Shown here: positions 1 to 9,600 of the stretch, one piece after another
How positions within the stretch are numbered: position 1 is the first letter of the stretch
How the letters are laid out: each line of letters begins with the position of its first letter
Assembly: GCF_001037465.1 (NCBI RefSeq)
Contig: NZ_LFCV01000069.1
Span: 1-37,135 of the forward strand
Reading direction: 5' to 3'
Length of the DNA: 37,135 bases
DNA from: Xenorhabdus khoisanae
Lineage (GTDB): Bacteria > Pseudomonadota > Gammaproteobacteria > Enterobacterales > Enterobacteriaceae
Position numbers and translations under genes: made by a program
The notes under the pieces: generated by a model
The model's input: only the letters and a program-made list of their open reading frames with translations
Databases searched by the model: none
What the model was told of the DNA's origin: nothing

Positions 1-198
1 TTCACTTTTCAGTTGCGTAACTTGTTTAGACAACGCTTCATCCGCATTTGCCCGTGTTTGTTTTTCCTCACTTAACTGGGCCTTGATGTTTTGATCGACT
101 TCACTTTTCAGTTGCGTAACTTGCTTAGACAATGCTTCATCCGCATTTGCCCGTGTTTGTTTTTCCTCACTTAACTGGGCCTTGATGTTTTGATTGAA
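1..198 (-). repeat. 99-bp in-frame tandem repeat in the J stalk
   Basis: Positions 1-99 and 100-198 are nearly identical 99-bp units, differing at a few bases. Each encodes 33 residues including QTRANADEALSKQVTQLKSE. Just upstream in the reading direction, a diverged relative (IETMTAEFNQNIKAQLSEE...) suggests an older copy. The window edge falls within the array, so the true copy number is unknown. The unit is a whole number of codons and of helical heptad-like charge pattern, consistent with a coiled coil that can change length by recombination. Confidence 0.95.
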
Positions 199-3100
199 CT
201 CTGCGGTCATTGTTTCTATCTTTTGAGACAATGCCTGCTGCCCATCCACAATTACTTTCTGGTCAGTGAATATCTTGGCGTTGGTTTCACGTTGTTCCCT
301 AACTTCTTCTTCGCCTTTTAACGCAGTATCAATAGCAGCCTTAGCCACCGCTTCAACAGAACCAGCAACGCGAGCGGTTGTTTTCCCGGCATCAACAGCA
401 GTAGATTCAGCCCTTTTAATGACCGCATCGTGGCTGTTTATCTTTGTTTCGATCAATTCAACTTTTTCAGTTGTTGCTTTATCACCCTCAATACGAGAAT
501 TTTTCTCTTCGAGCAAAACGGCTTCTATATTGCCTTTTACCGTTTGAATAGCCTCCAACGTTGAAGAGAGTTTTTTATCCTGCTCGTCAACAGTATTTTT
601 GATTTTGACAATCTTAGATGCGTTGTCACCTGCATCTTTCAGGGCTTTTTTAGCATTCTCTTTTACCGTTTCAACGGAAGAATTTAGAATATCTTGAGAA
701 GCCTTGATTTCACCTGTTATTTTGTCAATCTCATCAATTTTTTCACCCGATTCGTCAATCAAATCTTGTATTGCATCGATCTTTTTATCCGTTTCACCAA
801 CCAAATCTTGTATTGCATCAAGGTCTTCACCGGCAGCTTTGGTTTCGATTTCTTCTAATAACTCTTTACCTAGTTCGCTTGAAGTAATCTTATTCTTCAA
901 AAAAGACAGTATATCTTTCGTAGTCGCACTTGTACCCAAGTTAGAATTTACAGGGCTTAACATGCCTCGCTTGTTAACTGCTCTGACCCAATAGAACCAT
1001 GTGGCGTCATCATCCAATCCTGAATGCGTAAAGGTCGTTGATGGGATTTTTGCCAGTAAACTTGCTGTCTCTAATTTATTTGTTCTTGAGCCATAAACGT
1101 GAATAGTATCAAGATCGATTGAATCAGGGCTTATCCAAGTCAACACTATTTGCCGATAGTCCCCAACCGCGACAAGATTTTTAGGTACCCTAGGTGGCAT
1201 CAGAGTACCTAACGTTTTGTACACAGTCGCTAAGGTTTCTGTTCGTCTGCCAGTAACTGAAATTGCAAATACTTCAATATCGTAACGGGCATTGTCAGCG
1301 ACATTTAGGATCTCACACTGATTATCGGTGACTTCGATGCGAACCCAATTGTCTATCACATCACTGCGGCGATAACGGACAACATATTTAGGGGAACGTC
1401 CTTCCCAAAATACAATCAGTTTCACAGACAGGTTGCCGGGTGATGATAAATAAGTTGTCTCCGTCACTTGCAAACCAACGGGTTTAATGAAAGTCGGATC
1501 TAAGATGCTTGATTTAGGCGGAATGAGGATTGCCCCACGGTCAATCGCTTCAAACTTAGTCGGGTTGTGTTCAACACCAGTGATTTCAAACGTGCCTTTT
1601 TCATCACTTTCTTTCACACTCAAAATACGGATCAAAACTGGTTCTAAGTCAGGTTCAGTGATAGTCCAAATACCCATTGCCACAGGTTCATCACCAGTTT
1701 TAATCGGCTCTTTGAATGTCACAGTCTGGTATTCGCCAGTCGATTCAAGTAAGTTGCGATCTATCATACGGCTGTCAACTGTTAGAAACGTGATAAATGC
1801 TCCCTCTTTATCCAGTCGTACTGGCGCGTCCAGTGTTATGCTGTTTTGGGTAAAAGACTTAATACGCCCCGAATTACGCTTACCAGAACGATATTTATCT
1901 TGCAGTTTTACCAATTCACCGGGAACCAGAAATGAGCTATCGATCCCTGCCTTGAAGATAACAACATCTGTCTCCATTCTCGAAGTATAAAGCAGCCACA
2001 AACCAGTTCTATACGCTTGTCCCCGACTGGTACACCCAAACGCTAGCGACTCTGTTTTACGAATCCCAAAGCGTTTCTTGGCCTCCTCATCCTCGACGTA
2101 TTCAATATTTTGCTTGTAAAGATCATCCTTATCGTTGTATGTAACAACGGCAACTGTTGGGCGGTCTTTCCGTGAAGATCCCTTACGGATGACTTTATCG
2201 ATGATATTTGATGCTGAAAACTGCATGACTGGTGTAGCCGGACTATCTTGTCGGAGGTTTATCATACCACCAGCCCAAAACACCATGCCTCGGAAAACCG
2301 AAGCAATGTCAGAAATGACCTTATATGCCTCCTGACGGCTAGCAATCACTGTATTAATAGTGAACCGTTTCTCCATACCACCGAAGCCATCAGGGACTTC
2401 TTGATCGCAATATCGTCCTATCTGATAGAACTGACCGGTATCTATCATATATTCGTTGACGAAATTACCCAAACCGTATCGTTTGTTCGTCAGTAAGTCA
2501 TAAAGAATCCATGCAGGGTTAGATGACACCTGAATATCAAAGCCACCGTCCCAATCTCCCTGATAGCTGTTGTCTGCAGAACGATAATTTGAAGGGACTC
2601 GAATTTTCATACCCGAAACAAGGTATGAACGACGAGGCATATTTCCACCAAATTCCTGTGAATCAATGGTGATCCCAACAATCGCACTGTTAGGATATGC
2701 CATTTTTGCAAATACGATTTCCCCGTAGGATGCCACTACAGTTTTGTTGTGCAGGTAGTCGCTATTGGTATCAGGCGTAAATCGAATAATCTTAATACGG
2801 TAATTTTTGCCGGGCTTAGGTAAATCAATAAAATATTCCCGCTGAAATTTACCGCTCGATTTCTTGGCAATCTTAATCGTACTATCTTTATGGTCTAACG
2901 GAATGACTGGCTTAAACGAACTTTCACCTATGGCTAATTGAAACTGAAATTTTACCTCCGTCCCATTTATGTCTCCGTTTTCTTTGTCGGTTGAAGTCAT
3001 ACGGGGGAATTCCATGATGATCCGCACTCGGTCGGCATCATCATTATCCACTTGCAATGTCTTAGGTGTTGTAGCCTTAAGCTGTGTTGCAACATTATAA

Positions 3101-3396
3101 GGCGTTTCAATATCGTCAAAGCCATCTATTGGATCTTGGTTTTGTTCCCCTCTTCTTTCCCAAAACTTCACTCCATTGAAGTTAGGCGAGCTGTCAGGGT
3201 TTAACAAAGGCACGTCGTCCAAAAAGATAGACTGACCGCCATTTTTCAAACCACCAATTACACCTTCTCCCAATAAATCTAGCATTGAAGCAAGTGTTTT
3301 GGACTCAACATTATCAGGGGCTTCAATAGACTGTCTTGGGCGATCACTACCACCACCACCACCAGCTCCCGCTATGAATATTTTTTCTTTTTTCAC
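1..3396 (-). CDS. J: Tail tip / host-specificity protein J, partial (C-terminus beyond window)
   Basis: At least 1132 codons, open to the left edge. The N-terminus has a Gly-rich stretch followed by a lambda-J-like sequence (SIEAPDNVESKTLASMLDLL). The middle matches the tip-attachment body, and about 1000-1200 encodes a fibronectin III-like domain (motifs VLTWISP and WFYWVRAVNKRG). From about 960 leftward the protein becomes a charged coiled-coil stalk ending in 33-residue tandem repeats. In the lambda family, J forms the tail tip and recognises the outer-membrane receptor. I chose a GTG start at 3396 because GGAGG lies 5-6 nt upstream; an in-frame ATG at 3408 overlaps that ribosome site. J is separated from gene I by the StbDE pair and a two-way terminator, so it may rely on its own promoter or on antitermination. 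The receptor-binding end is not in the window. Confidence 0.93.
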   Translation of the reverse strand, partial: MKKEKIFIAGAGGGGGSDRPRQSIEAPDNVESKTLASMLDLLGEGVIGGLKNGGQSIFLDDVPLLNPDSSPNFNGVKFWERRGEQNQDPIDGFDDIETPYNVATQLKATTPKTLQVDNDDADRVRIIMEFPRMTSTDKENGDINGTEVKFQFQLAIGESSFKPVIPLDHKDSTIKIAKKSSGKFQREYFIDLPKPGKNYRIKIIRFTPDTNSDYLHNKTVVASYGEIVFAKMAYPNSAIVGITIDSQEFGGNMPRRSYLVSGMKIRVPSNYRSADNSYQGDWDGGFDIQVSSNPAWILYDLLTNKRYGLGNFVNEYMIDTGQFYQIGRYCDQEVPDGFGGMEKRFTINTVIASRQEAYKVISDIASVFRGMVFWAGGMINLRQDSPATPVMQFSASNIIDKVIRKGSSRKDRPTVAVVTYNDKDDLYKQNIEYVEDEEAKKRFGIRKTESLAFGCTSRGQAYRTGLWLLYTSRMETDVVIFKAGIDSSFLVPGELVKLQDKYRSGKRNSGRIKSFTQNSITLDAPVRLDKEGAFITFLTVDSRMIDRNLLESTGEYQTVTFKEPIKTGDEPVAMGIWTITEPDLEPVLIRILSVKESDEKGTFEITGVEHNPTKFEAIDRGAILIPPKSSILDPTFIKPVGLQVTETTYLSSPGNLSVKLIVFWEGRSPKYVVRYRRSDVIDNWVRIEVTDNQCEILNVADNARYDIEVFAISVTGRRTETLATVYKTLGTLMPPRVPKNLVAVGDYRQIVLTWISPDSIDLDTIHVYGSRTNKLETASLLAKIPSTTFTHSGLDDDATWFYWVRAVNKRGMLSPVNSNLGTSATTKDILSFLKNKITSSELGKELLEEIETKAAGEDLDAIQDLVGETDKKIDAIQDLIDESGEKIDEIDKITGEIKASQDILNSSVETVKENAKKALKDAGDNASKIVKIKNTVDEQDKKLSSTLEAIQTVKGNIEAVLLEEKNSRIEGDKATTEKVELIETKINSHDAVIKRAESTAVDAGKTTARVAGSVEAVAKAAIDTALKGEEEVREQRETNAKIFTDQKVIVDGQQALSQKIETMTAEFNQNIKAQLSEEKQTRANADEALSKQVTQLKSEVDQNIKAQLSEEKQTRANADEALSKQVTQLKSE

Positions 3397-3422
3397 TGTA
3401 ACCTCCATATCACAAAAAATAG

Positions 3423-3445
3423 GTATTCAAATACGTATTATAATA
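3423..3445 (+). promoter_or_regulatory. Dyad plus -10 box between J and stbD (dyad copy a)
   Basis: The 12-bp dyad GTATTCAAATAC at 3423-3434 is followed after exactly 4 bp by TATAAT (3439-3444) on the plus strand, about 100 bp upstream of stbD. The same block read on the minus strand gives a possible J promoter: -35 TTGTAT (3463-3468), a 17-bp spacer and -10 TATTAT (3440-3445), with the dyad at the predicted start point. The same composite occurs at 11295-11316 and 23449-23470. The regulator is unknown. Confidence 0.5.
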
Positions 3446-3479
3446 GACAATGCAATATGCTAATACAATTTAAAGAGAC

Positions 3480-3535
3480 TTGTTATCCAGTCTTTTATAA
3501 CTATAATATGACTTATTAACTGGTCTTTTAAGGAG
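3480..3535 (+). promoter_or_regulatory. stbDE promoter and operator-like repeats
   Basis: -35 TTGTTA (3480-3485), a 16-bp spacer and -10 TATAAT (3502-3507) precede stbD, with ribosome site AAGGAG at 3530-3535, 8 nt before the ATG. CCAGT (3487-3491) and ACTGG (3519-3523) form an inverted repeat around the -10 box, and GTCTTTTA is directly repeated at 3490-3497 and 3523-3530. This layout fits autoregulation by the antitoxin, as is usual for Phd/YefM-type modules. Confidence 0.55.
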
Positions 3536-3543
3536 TTGGAAAT

Positions 3544-3795
3544 ATGCCTCAAGTTATCCTAAGTAATGTGACAGCGAGCGTTAGTGAGTTAAAAAAAAAT
3601 CCAATGGCTACTGTTAGTTCAGGTGAAGGTTATCCTGTTGCTATCTTAAATCGCAACAAGCCCGCATTCTATTGTGTTCCGGCTGATATTTACGAAAGCT
3701 TATTAGATCAACTGGAAGATAAAGAATTAATTCAAATTGTAGAGGCTCGTAAGAATCAGGATCTTGTAGATATTGATTTGGATGAATATCTATGA
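3544..3795 (+). CDS. stbD: Antitoxin StbD (Phd/YefM-type)
   Basis: 83 residues. The sequence VILSNVTASVSELKKNPMA, then GYPVAILNRNKPAFYCVPADIYE, is the characteristic StbD pattern known from the plasmid stability locus stbDE of Morganella R485. The family binds and neutralises the RelE-like toxin StbE and represses its own promoter. It overlaps stbE by 4 bp (ATGA), so the two are translationally coupled. It lies on the strand opposite to the tail operon, between I and J, as a moron-like insertion. Family assignment is strong; whether it stabilises the prophage or a plasmid is inference. Confidence 0.9.
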   Translation: MPQVILSNVTASVSELKKNPMATVSSGEGYPVAILNRNKPAFYCVPADIYESLLDQLEDKELIQIVEARKNQDLVDIDLDEYL

Positions 3796-4091
3796 GCAAC
3801 AAGGATAGGACATACAAAATAAAGTTTAGAGAAGATGCGGCAAAAGAGTGGAAAAAACTTCGCTCGAACATTCAACAACAATTCGCCAAGAAATTAAAAG
3901 CCTTAACAATTAATCCATATATTCCATCAGCGAAACTAAGTGGTATGCCAAACTGTTACAAGATTAAGTCCAAGGCATCTGGTTACAGACTGGTTTATGA
4001 AGTCGTAGACAAAAAACTAATTATTGTCGTTGTAACAATTGGAAAACGTAATCGGAATGAAGTGTATGAAATTGCGAAAAAGAGGCTTTAA
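3792..4091 (+). CDS. stbE: Toxin StbE (RelE/ParE superfamily)
   Basis: 99 residues. The RelE-fold pattern is visible: KIKFREDAAKEWKKLRSNIQQQFAKKL in the N-terminal helices, then LSGMPNCYKIKSKASGYRLVYEV and LIIVVVTIGKRNRNEVYEIAKKRL. Relatives are ribosome-dependent mRNA endonucleases. It starts within the stbD stop codon. Its own stop codon (4089-4091) lies inside the loop of the terminator that follows. The pair looks intact. Confidence 0.88.
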   Translation: MSNKDRTYKIKFREDAAKEWKKLRSNIQQQFAKKLKALTINPYIPSAKLSGMPNCYKIKSKASGYRLVYEVVDKKLIIVVVTIGKRNRNEVYEIAKKRL

Positions 4092-4110
4092 TTAGCCTCT
4101 TTTGGTTTTT
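4078..4110. terminator. Two-way Rho-independent terminator between stbE and gene I
   Basis: AAAAGAGGCT (4078-4087), loop TTAATT, AGCCTCTTTT (4094-4103) form a perfect 10-bp stem. On the plus strand it is followed by TTGGTTTTT, which ends the stbDE transcript. On the minus strand the second arm runs into a U-rich end, so transcripts leaving gene I toward J would also meet a terminator. Confidence 0.8.
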
Positions 4111-4759
4111 AAGCCACCACGGTTTTAATCTTCTTGGGTTCTGGCGGATCAGGTACTAGCTGTTCTACGGACAGTTTAAGGCTGATTAACTGAGAGCCAA
4201 CAAGGATTTCTTCGCCGTAAATAAGAGGCACGGGCGCCCCTTGTTCCACCGTATTTTCAGGACCGTCAAAATAAGTTGAGTTTTTGCGGTTATCCGCCCC
4301 TCCCGTGTTTGGCTTCGGTTGTTTTGACAAAAGACCGACTACACCACTTGCCAACATGGAAAGACCAGCCATAAAAGCTGCTGGACCGAGCCAAATTGAA
4401 GCTATCATTAACGCTACACCAACAACGACCTGAACAATACTCATAGCCTTAGCGCCAGCACCACGATAAATAGGCGTAATACAAACATGAATCATGTCCC
4501 CGTTATTTTCCATCTGGTATTCGGTTTCGCTCATTTCGCGTGTTGCGCCATTGGCTCTGGTCACACGGATATGGTATTTCTGGTACTTTCTAGCATTCTG
4601 CTTCATCCAAGCGAGCAACCCTTGTCTGTTGCAGTTAATAATGCTGACACCTTGTCGTACCGTCGTGCATTTTACCTTGTGCTCTTTGCCAAATTTCTTG
4701 CCCAGCACGCCGCCAAATTCAAATGTAACGAGATTAGGTTCTTTTATCTTTTCACTCAT
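4109..4759 (-). CDS. I: Tail assembly protein I
   Basis: 216 residues, close to lambda gpI (223). An N-terminal beta-rich ubiquitin-like part (VTFEFGGVLGKKFGKEHKVKC) is followed by a hydrophobic Gly/Ala-rich segment (about residues 108-145, IVQVVVGVALMIASIWLGPAAFMAGL) and a C-terminal Pro-rich end. It is needed for tail-tip assembly in lambda-like phages and is not part of the final virion. Its start overlaps the K stop (ATGA). Position between K and J is canonical, though J is now displaced by the StbDE insertion. Confidence 0.88.
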   Translation of the reverse strand: MSEKIKEPNLVTFEFGGVLGKKFGKEHKVKCTTVRQGVSIINCNRQGLLAWMKQNARKYQKYHIRVTRANGATREMSETEYQMENNGDMIHVCITPIYRGAGAKAMSIVQVVVGVALMIASIWLGPAAFMAGLSMLASGVVGLLSKQPKPNTGGADNRKNSTYFDGPENTVEQGAPVPLIYGEEILVGSQLISLKLSVEQLVPDPPEPKKIKTVVA

Positions 4760-5529
4760 AGCAATTCCTTATGCCGTAAATGATGGATCGTTGTTTTCTG
4801 ATACATACCACCGTAAATTGCCTTACAACTTAGCCGGTTAGATTGATGATGCAAAATCAGGTTATCACCGATATAAACTGCACAATGATCCGGCATCTTA
4901 GCTCCTATTTTCATAAGAAATAGATCACCACGTTTTGGCTGTGTTCCGTAAGGCAGCTTAATAAATCCCTGTTCAGTGATGTTGTCACTGAGAATATCTT
5001 TATCGCCATCCCACCAATTAGGGATATGCAGATGCGAACATGCTCCCACCTGAATATTAAATTCTCGCTTGAGGTAATCGCGACATAACATCCAACAATC
5101 AAATACTCCAAAAGCGTAAGGTCTTCCCTCATAAGGCATTTCAAAACCATTCGGAGAAATGACATTCACATCACTGATGATGAATTCACTGTCAATTTCA
5201 GGGTTATAATTTTTTGTCACATTGATGATAAGCCAAGGAAGTTCTGAGGCTTCACAACCTGCCATATCTGCTTCACTGGCTTTATTAGTTCCATCCGTAT
5301 GGCTATGCCACACCCCTACGACTTCCCCCCTTTTTTCTGCTGCTATTTGATCTCCTGCATTCATCACAAAAAAATTAACGGGGTCTTCCGCAACGTTTTT
5401 ACACAACACAAGCTCATACTTAGTTCCTTTAGTGTTGACCAACAACCCACAGGCTTCGTTTGGATAGGCTGTGACGGCTGCCTGTTGCATTTCCAAATAC
5501 AGAGATGTACTCATCATTTCTTGGATCAT
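4756..5529 (-). CDS. K: Tail assembly protein K: JAMM plus NlpC/P60 hydrolase
   Basis: 257 residues with two domains. Residues about 1-110 carry a JAB/MPN metalloprotease pattern, NEACGLLV, then HSHTDGTNKASEAD, which matches HxH-x7-SxxD zinc ligands. Residues about 135-250 form an NlpC/P60 domain with the catalytic Cys in GVFDCWML and His in MPDHCAVYIGD. Lambda gpK has the same two domains; it is required for tail-tip assembly and may cleave peptidoglycan. It overlaps L and I by 4 bp each, indicating coupled translation. All expected active-site residues are visible. Confidence 0.92.
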   Translation of the reverse strand: MIQEMMSTSLYLEMQQAAVTAYPNEACGLLVNTKGTKYELVLCKNVAEDPVNFFVMNAGDQIAAEKRGEVVGVWHSHTDGTNKASEADMAGCEASELPWLIINVTKNYNPEIDSEFIISDVNVISPNGFEMPYEGRPYAFGVFDCWMLCRDYLKREFNIQVGACSHLHIPNWWDGDKDILSDNITEQGFIKLPYGTQPKRGDLFLMKIGAKMPDHCAVYIGDNLILHHQSNRLSCKAIYGGMYQKTTIHHLRHKELL

Positions 5530-6233
5530 GCTCGTGTCGCTCCCGGAAAACCGCCAAACATAATGATGCCATCAGCAAAGTAATTCTTCCGCGCTCGGCA
5601 ACTAGATAATCGCTTAGGACAAAAATCTGCTCCAGCGATGGAAGTTGGTTTGTCATCTTTATCAAAAGCGGGGCCGGTATATCCACACTCCGCCCCACGA
5701 TAATCCCACTGACAAGAATTACGGATCACTTGGCGGTTAGGAAGCTGTACTCCCATCAGGTCATAAACTGACGCCAGTTCAAACTCCACTATTTCACAAG
5801 TTTCAAGGTTTTTTTGGTCAATAAACCACACATCATCAGGAAAGTGCTGTTCTGGATTTGCATCTGGATTGACACCATCAGGAAAGTTTTCTGCATCAAG
5901 GAAACATTGCATCGTTCGTTTGCGTGTCACCTGACAACCTAACAAGTCGTCTTTAGTTTGCAGCTCAGCAGAAATCAATCCATGCAGATTGACAACTTTT
6001 AACTTAGGTCTTGGAAGTTTACCTTCTCCGCTAATATCAAAGCCTGTTGCCTTTATCGGCATAGGTTGATAGAACTTTCCCTGCCATACAACAGGTTGGT
6101 TCAGATCATTTGTACCAGCGTGAAAATAAAATCTACCTCCGCCCATATTATTAGGCAGATCGATAATAAAAAACTCAAAGATAGATTCAGGTGATAATAG
6201 TTGAATTTGCTGTCTGATTGACTTTCCTGTCAT
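5526..6233 (-). CDS. L: Minor tail protein L (Fe-S tail-tip protein)
   Basis: 235 residues, as in lambda gpL (232). The C-terminal part has four cysteines in the L pattern: NSCQWDYRGAECGYTG, then FCPKRLSSC. In lambda, gpL holds an iron-sulfur cluster with such cysteines. The start at 6233 is supported by AAGGAGAG just upstream. It overlaps K by 4 bp and follows M after 51 bp. Confidence 0.92.
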   Translation of the reverse strand: MTGKSIRQQIQLLSPESIFEFFIIDLPNNMGGGRFYFHAGTNDLNQPVVWQGKFYQPMPIKATGFDISGEGKLPRPKLKVVNLHGLISAELQTKDDLLGCQVTRKRTMQCFLDAENFPDGVNPDANPEQHFPDDVWFIDQKNLETCEIVEFELASVYDLMGVQLPNRQVIRNSCQWDYRGAECGYTGPAFDKDDKPTSIAGADFCPKRLSSCRARKNYFADGIIMFGGFPGATRA

Positions 6234-6284
6234 TACGTTTCTCTCCTTGAAATCGTGTTATTTTTCTATGGAAATAGGACAAAC

Positions 6285-6617
6285 TTAATCAAATACTTGC
6301 CTGAATGTCGCTGTTAAGGTTGCACTCCCCGTATCTCTTTTAATATTAAAATCTTCACATACTATTAAATAAGGTTTCTTATCCGGAGACACCCAATTAA
6401 ATGAATCTTTCCCGCCATGTTCGTAAAGAAAATCCTCTATTTCTTGAATGAGGGGATATCCCCCCTCAAATACCAAGTTCCATTCGTATTTTCGCCAATT
6501 GAATCCCGACGTTAATCGTTGTTCATAACCTTCATCAAACACCTGCTTACTAATTGTTGGCTTAAAGCTTTTACTAGATTCAAACTTCGGATGCCACTTA
6601 AAGGTCTTACGTTCCAT
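6285..6617 (-). CDS. M: Minor tail protein M
   Basis: 110 residues; lambda gpM has 109. It shows the family pattern of a beta-sandwich tail-tip ring protein (FNWRKYEWNLVFEGGYPLIQEIEDFLYEHGG, then FNWVSPDKKPYLIVCEDF, ending TATFRQVFD). It directly follows the tape measure gene with 3 bp between them and precedes L. No unusual residues are seen. Confidence 0.9.
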   Translation of the reverse strand: MERKTFKWHPKFESSKSFKPTISKQVFDEGYEQRLTSGFNWRKYEWNLVFEGGYPLIQEIEDFLYEHGGKDSFNWVSPDKKPYLIVCEDFNIKRDTGSATLTATFRQVFD

Positions 6618-6620
6618 GTA

Positions 6621-9600
6621 TTACTCTCTTAACATACCGCCCGGTCGTTTTTCTTCAGTCATTGTTTCAAGAACAATGGATTTAATTTTCTGAGCCGTTT
6701 CGTTCCATGCCGATTCATTACTGGAATTACTCTCCTCATTGCTATCCCCTCCCTGATTTACTACAGAGATAGAAATGATTACATTTTTATCTGAACCTGC
6801 ACCAATATCGCTATCTGCAATATTCATACTTACAGGAATACTACGGCCATCAGGCAAAGGTACATAGGCTTCATTGTGTGACCCTTCACCAAAGAGAGCC
6901 AACTGAGGTGAAGTGGCAATGCCACCTTTTGAATATGCTTTTAGTGGTATCGCTCCAGATTCACTCATGATACCTCCGTTCGCAAAAGCAAAACTTCCCA
7001 TCGATTGCTTCATTGCCGCTGTTGTAGCAGCAATTGAAAGCTGTATTAACGATGCAGAAGCCATCGCCGCACTAGCCGATAAAGTGGTGTTTGCAACGGA
7101 GGAAGCTGTTGTAGCAGCGGTATTCGCGGTTTGTGCGGTTGTACCAGTGAACATTGCCCACAATTGTTGAGCGTAACCAGCGATGGTAGCGAAAATACCT
7201 TGTGACTGCATTGTCTGCAATGCGCCTGTTGTTTCAGTCGCCGCCTTACCAAGCTCTTCAGTAGATTTAGACGCGGCATTTTCACCGAAAGATTGAGCAG
7301 GTTTAGCAATGCCATCAGTGCCTCCTGTAGCATTAGAGCCACCAGAACCACCAAACATACTTCCTATACTTCCCATAGCTCCACCGATTTTTGAGATGAA
7401 GCTTTCACCTGTGTCTCCGCCAACACCTAAGCCTAGCCCGTTAATCATCGGTGAAATAACCATGCTACGGATAAAACTACGTTGAAGCTCTTTAAAAATA
7501 AAATTACCGAAATCAGCAATATTAAATTTACCGGTATCAAGAAATTCCATAAGCTTATCTTCGAGGTTATCGAAAATATTCTTGAAATTATCGTCAATTA
7601 ACTTACCCAGATTCTGGTAATCGTATGCCATCTTCGCCGTAGCGGTTTCAGTCATACGCACCATTGCTTCTTCTTTGCCAGCGTGGAATTTTGCTTGCTC
7701 TGCTTTTAGATATTCATAAACTTCGGTATTTTTTTCATTTGCCTTGATAATCTTGGCAAAATAATTATCGGCTGCTTGGTAATTCTTTTCAAACTCGCTA
7801 CGCATTTCTGCAATGGATTGTGTCATATTACCTTTAACTGTATTCGCAAACCCCGCCCATTTTGAAATAAGTTGATCAGCAGAGTTTTTTGCCAAAGCAT
7901 TTAGATAATCATCGTTTTCTATTTCAGCTTTGATTTCCGCCAACCACGCTGTGGCATCATCTATCTGCTCTTGAGACAAAATTCCTTCTTGTGGAGAGGC
8001 CTTGGAGAGTTTTTCAAGGCTTTTTCTCAATTCATCTAATGATTGATTATATTTAACAACCTCTTGGCTCCCAAAACCGATCTTTGCCGACATAGCATCA
8101 GCATCGCTCAAGATCTTACGATGTGCCTCAGCCACACGTTCAGCTTCACGTTTAGCTTTTTCAGCTTTGGAGTTATCCTTCTTTTCATTCGCAGCATTAC
8201 CCGCCATACGTGCGTTTGCCATTGCTGCATCTATACTTGCTTTATGACTTTTACTTAAATTTTTATAGGCAACTTCAAGATTATCAACGTTAATTTTTTC
8301 TTCTTTAAGCGCATCCACTATATTGTAATGAGTCTGCAATTCTTGTTGTGAGGTGGCGGTTCTACCATCGATTGTCTTTATTTTCTCACCATTACCTAAA
8401 CGTGCTGATGCGGAATTTCTACGGCTCGAATCCTCTATAGTTTTTAATTTATCACCGAGGGCATCGGATGTAGCATCTATAGCCTCACCATTAATACCGA
8501 TCATCGACCCCATAAACATCTTTGCAGAATTGGCTATACGTTCAAGGGTGGTTTGATACATTTTTTCATAATTATTTAGAGAGTTAGTGGCGGATAATAG
8601 CTGGTTTTCAAGTTGAGTAATCTGCTGTTTCTGAATATCAGTTGTATTATTTCCAGCCCGAGTCCGAACTTCAGTTAACTCTTTCATTATGCGATTAATT
8701 TCAGTTCGAGTTAAATCTGCCTGTTTGGTAATACTTTCTTTACCACGTTCTAATTCCTCATTGTACAAAACCCCCATTTTCTCACCGTATTCCTTCCGGA
8801 TAGAAAGTTGCAACGCAGTATCATTTTTTACCGCGTTGAGTTTCGCTACCATTTCAGCATTAAGAGCCTCAAGTTTGGATCTTAACTCTGATTTTCTGAC
8901 CCCATCTTCTCTTTCAATACTATTCTCAAGTTGGGATAGTTTTCTTTCATACGCAATTTTAGCTTTAGCGATTTCGGTATTAGTTAAAGCATCTTGTAAT
9001 TTTTGTAATTTTCCAGCAATTTTTTCTTTTTCCTTTAATAAGGCTTTTTCTACTTCCAAAGCTTGATTCAACGCTTCTTCGTTGGGAGATTTACCACTCT
9101 TTTTATATTCTAAAGCAGGTTGCATAAGCTCTTGCTGATATTTGATTTTGCTTTCAATTTCTTCTAATTCTTTTAATTGACTTTCCTTTGCTTTTTTTAA
9201 GTCCTCCATTTGTTCATCAGTCACCAATTCAGGCGTGTTTTTAGCCGTCTCCATCGCGTTTTTGGCTCTTTCATTGACTTTGTCATACCACCATGCAAGT
9301 AAAGCAAGAACCTCGATAATCGTAGTAACCGCAAAGACAATGGCATTGGCTTTCATAGCAGCGTCTAAACCACGCCAAGCATGTTTCATTCTTCCAATGG
9401 CAATTGTTCCAAGGTTAAGATTTTGCCCCATGCCAGAAGCGCGTTGAGAGATTAAAACCATTTGTCTTGCTAGACCGCCAGAACTTGTCACAGTCGTTGC
9501 GATCATTCTGTTAAAACCTGTTAACGCACCAGTTATTGACTTAAAAAAGGACAGAACAAGTACACCGCCAGCGATATGCATTAATGCTGAGCCTAAAGAC

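Noticed and set aside
266-2496. Plus-strand reading frames across the J gene
   Set aside because: They are Ser/Ile-rich shadows of the minus-strand J frame, which is continuous and matches a known family.
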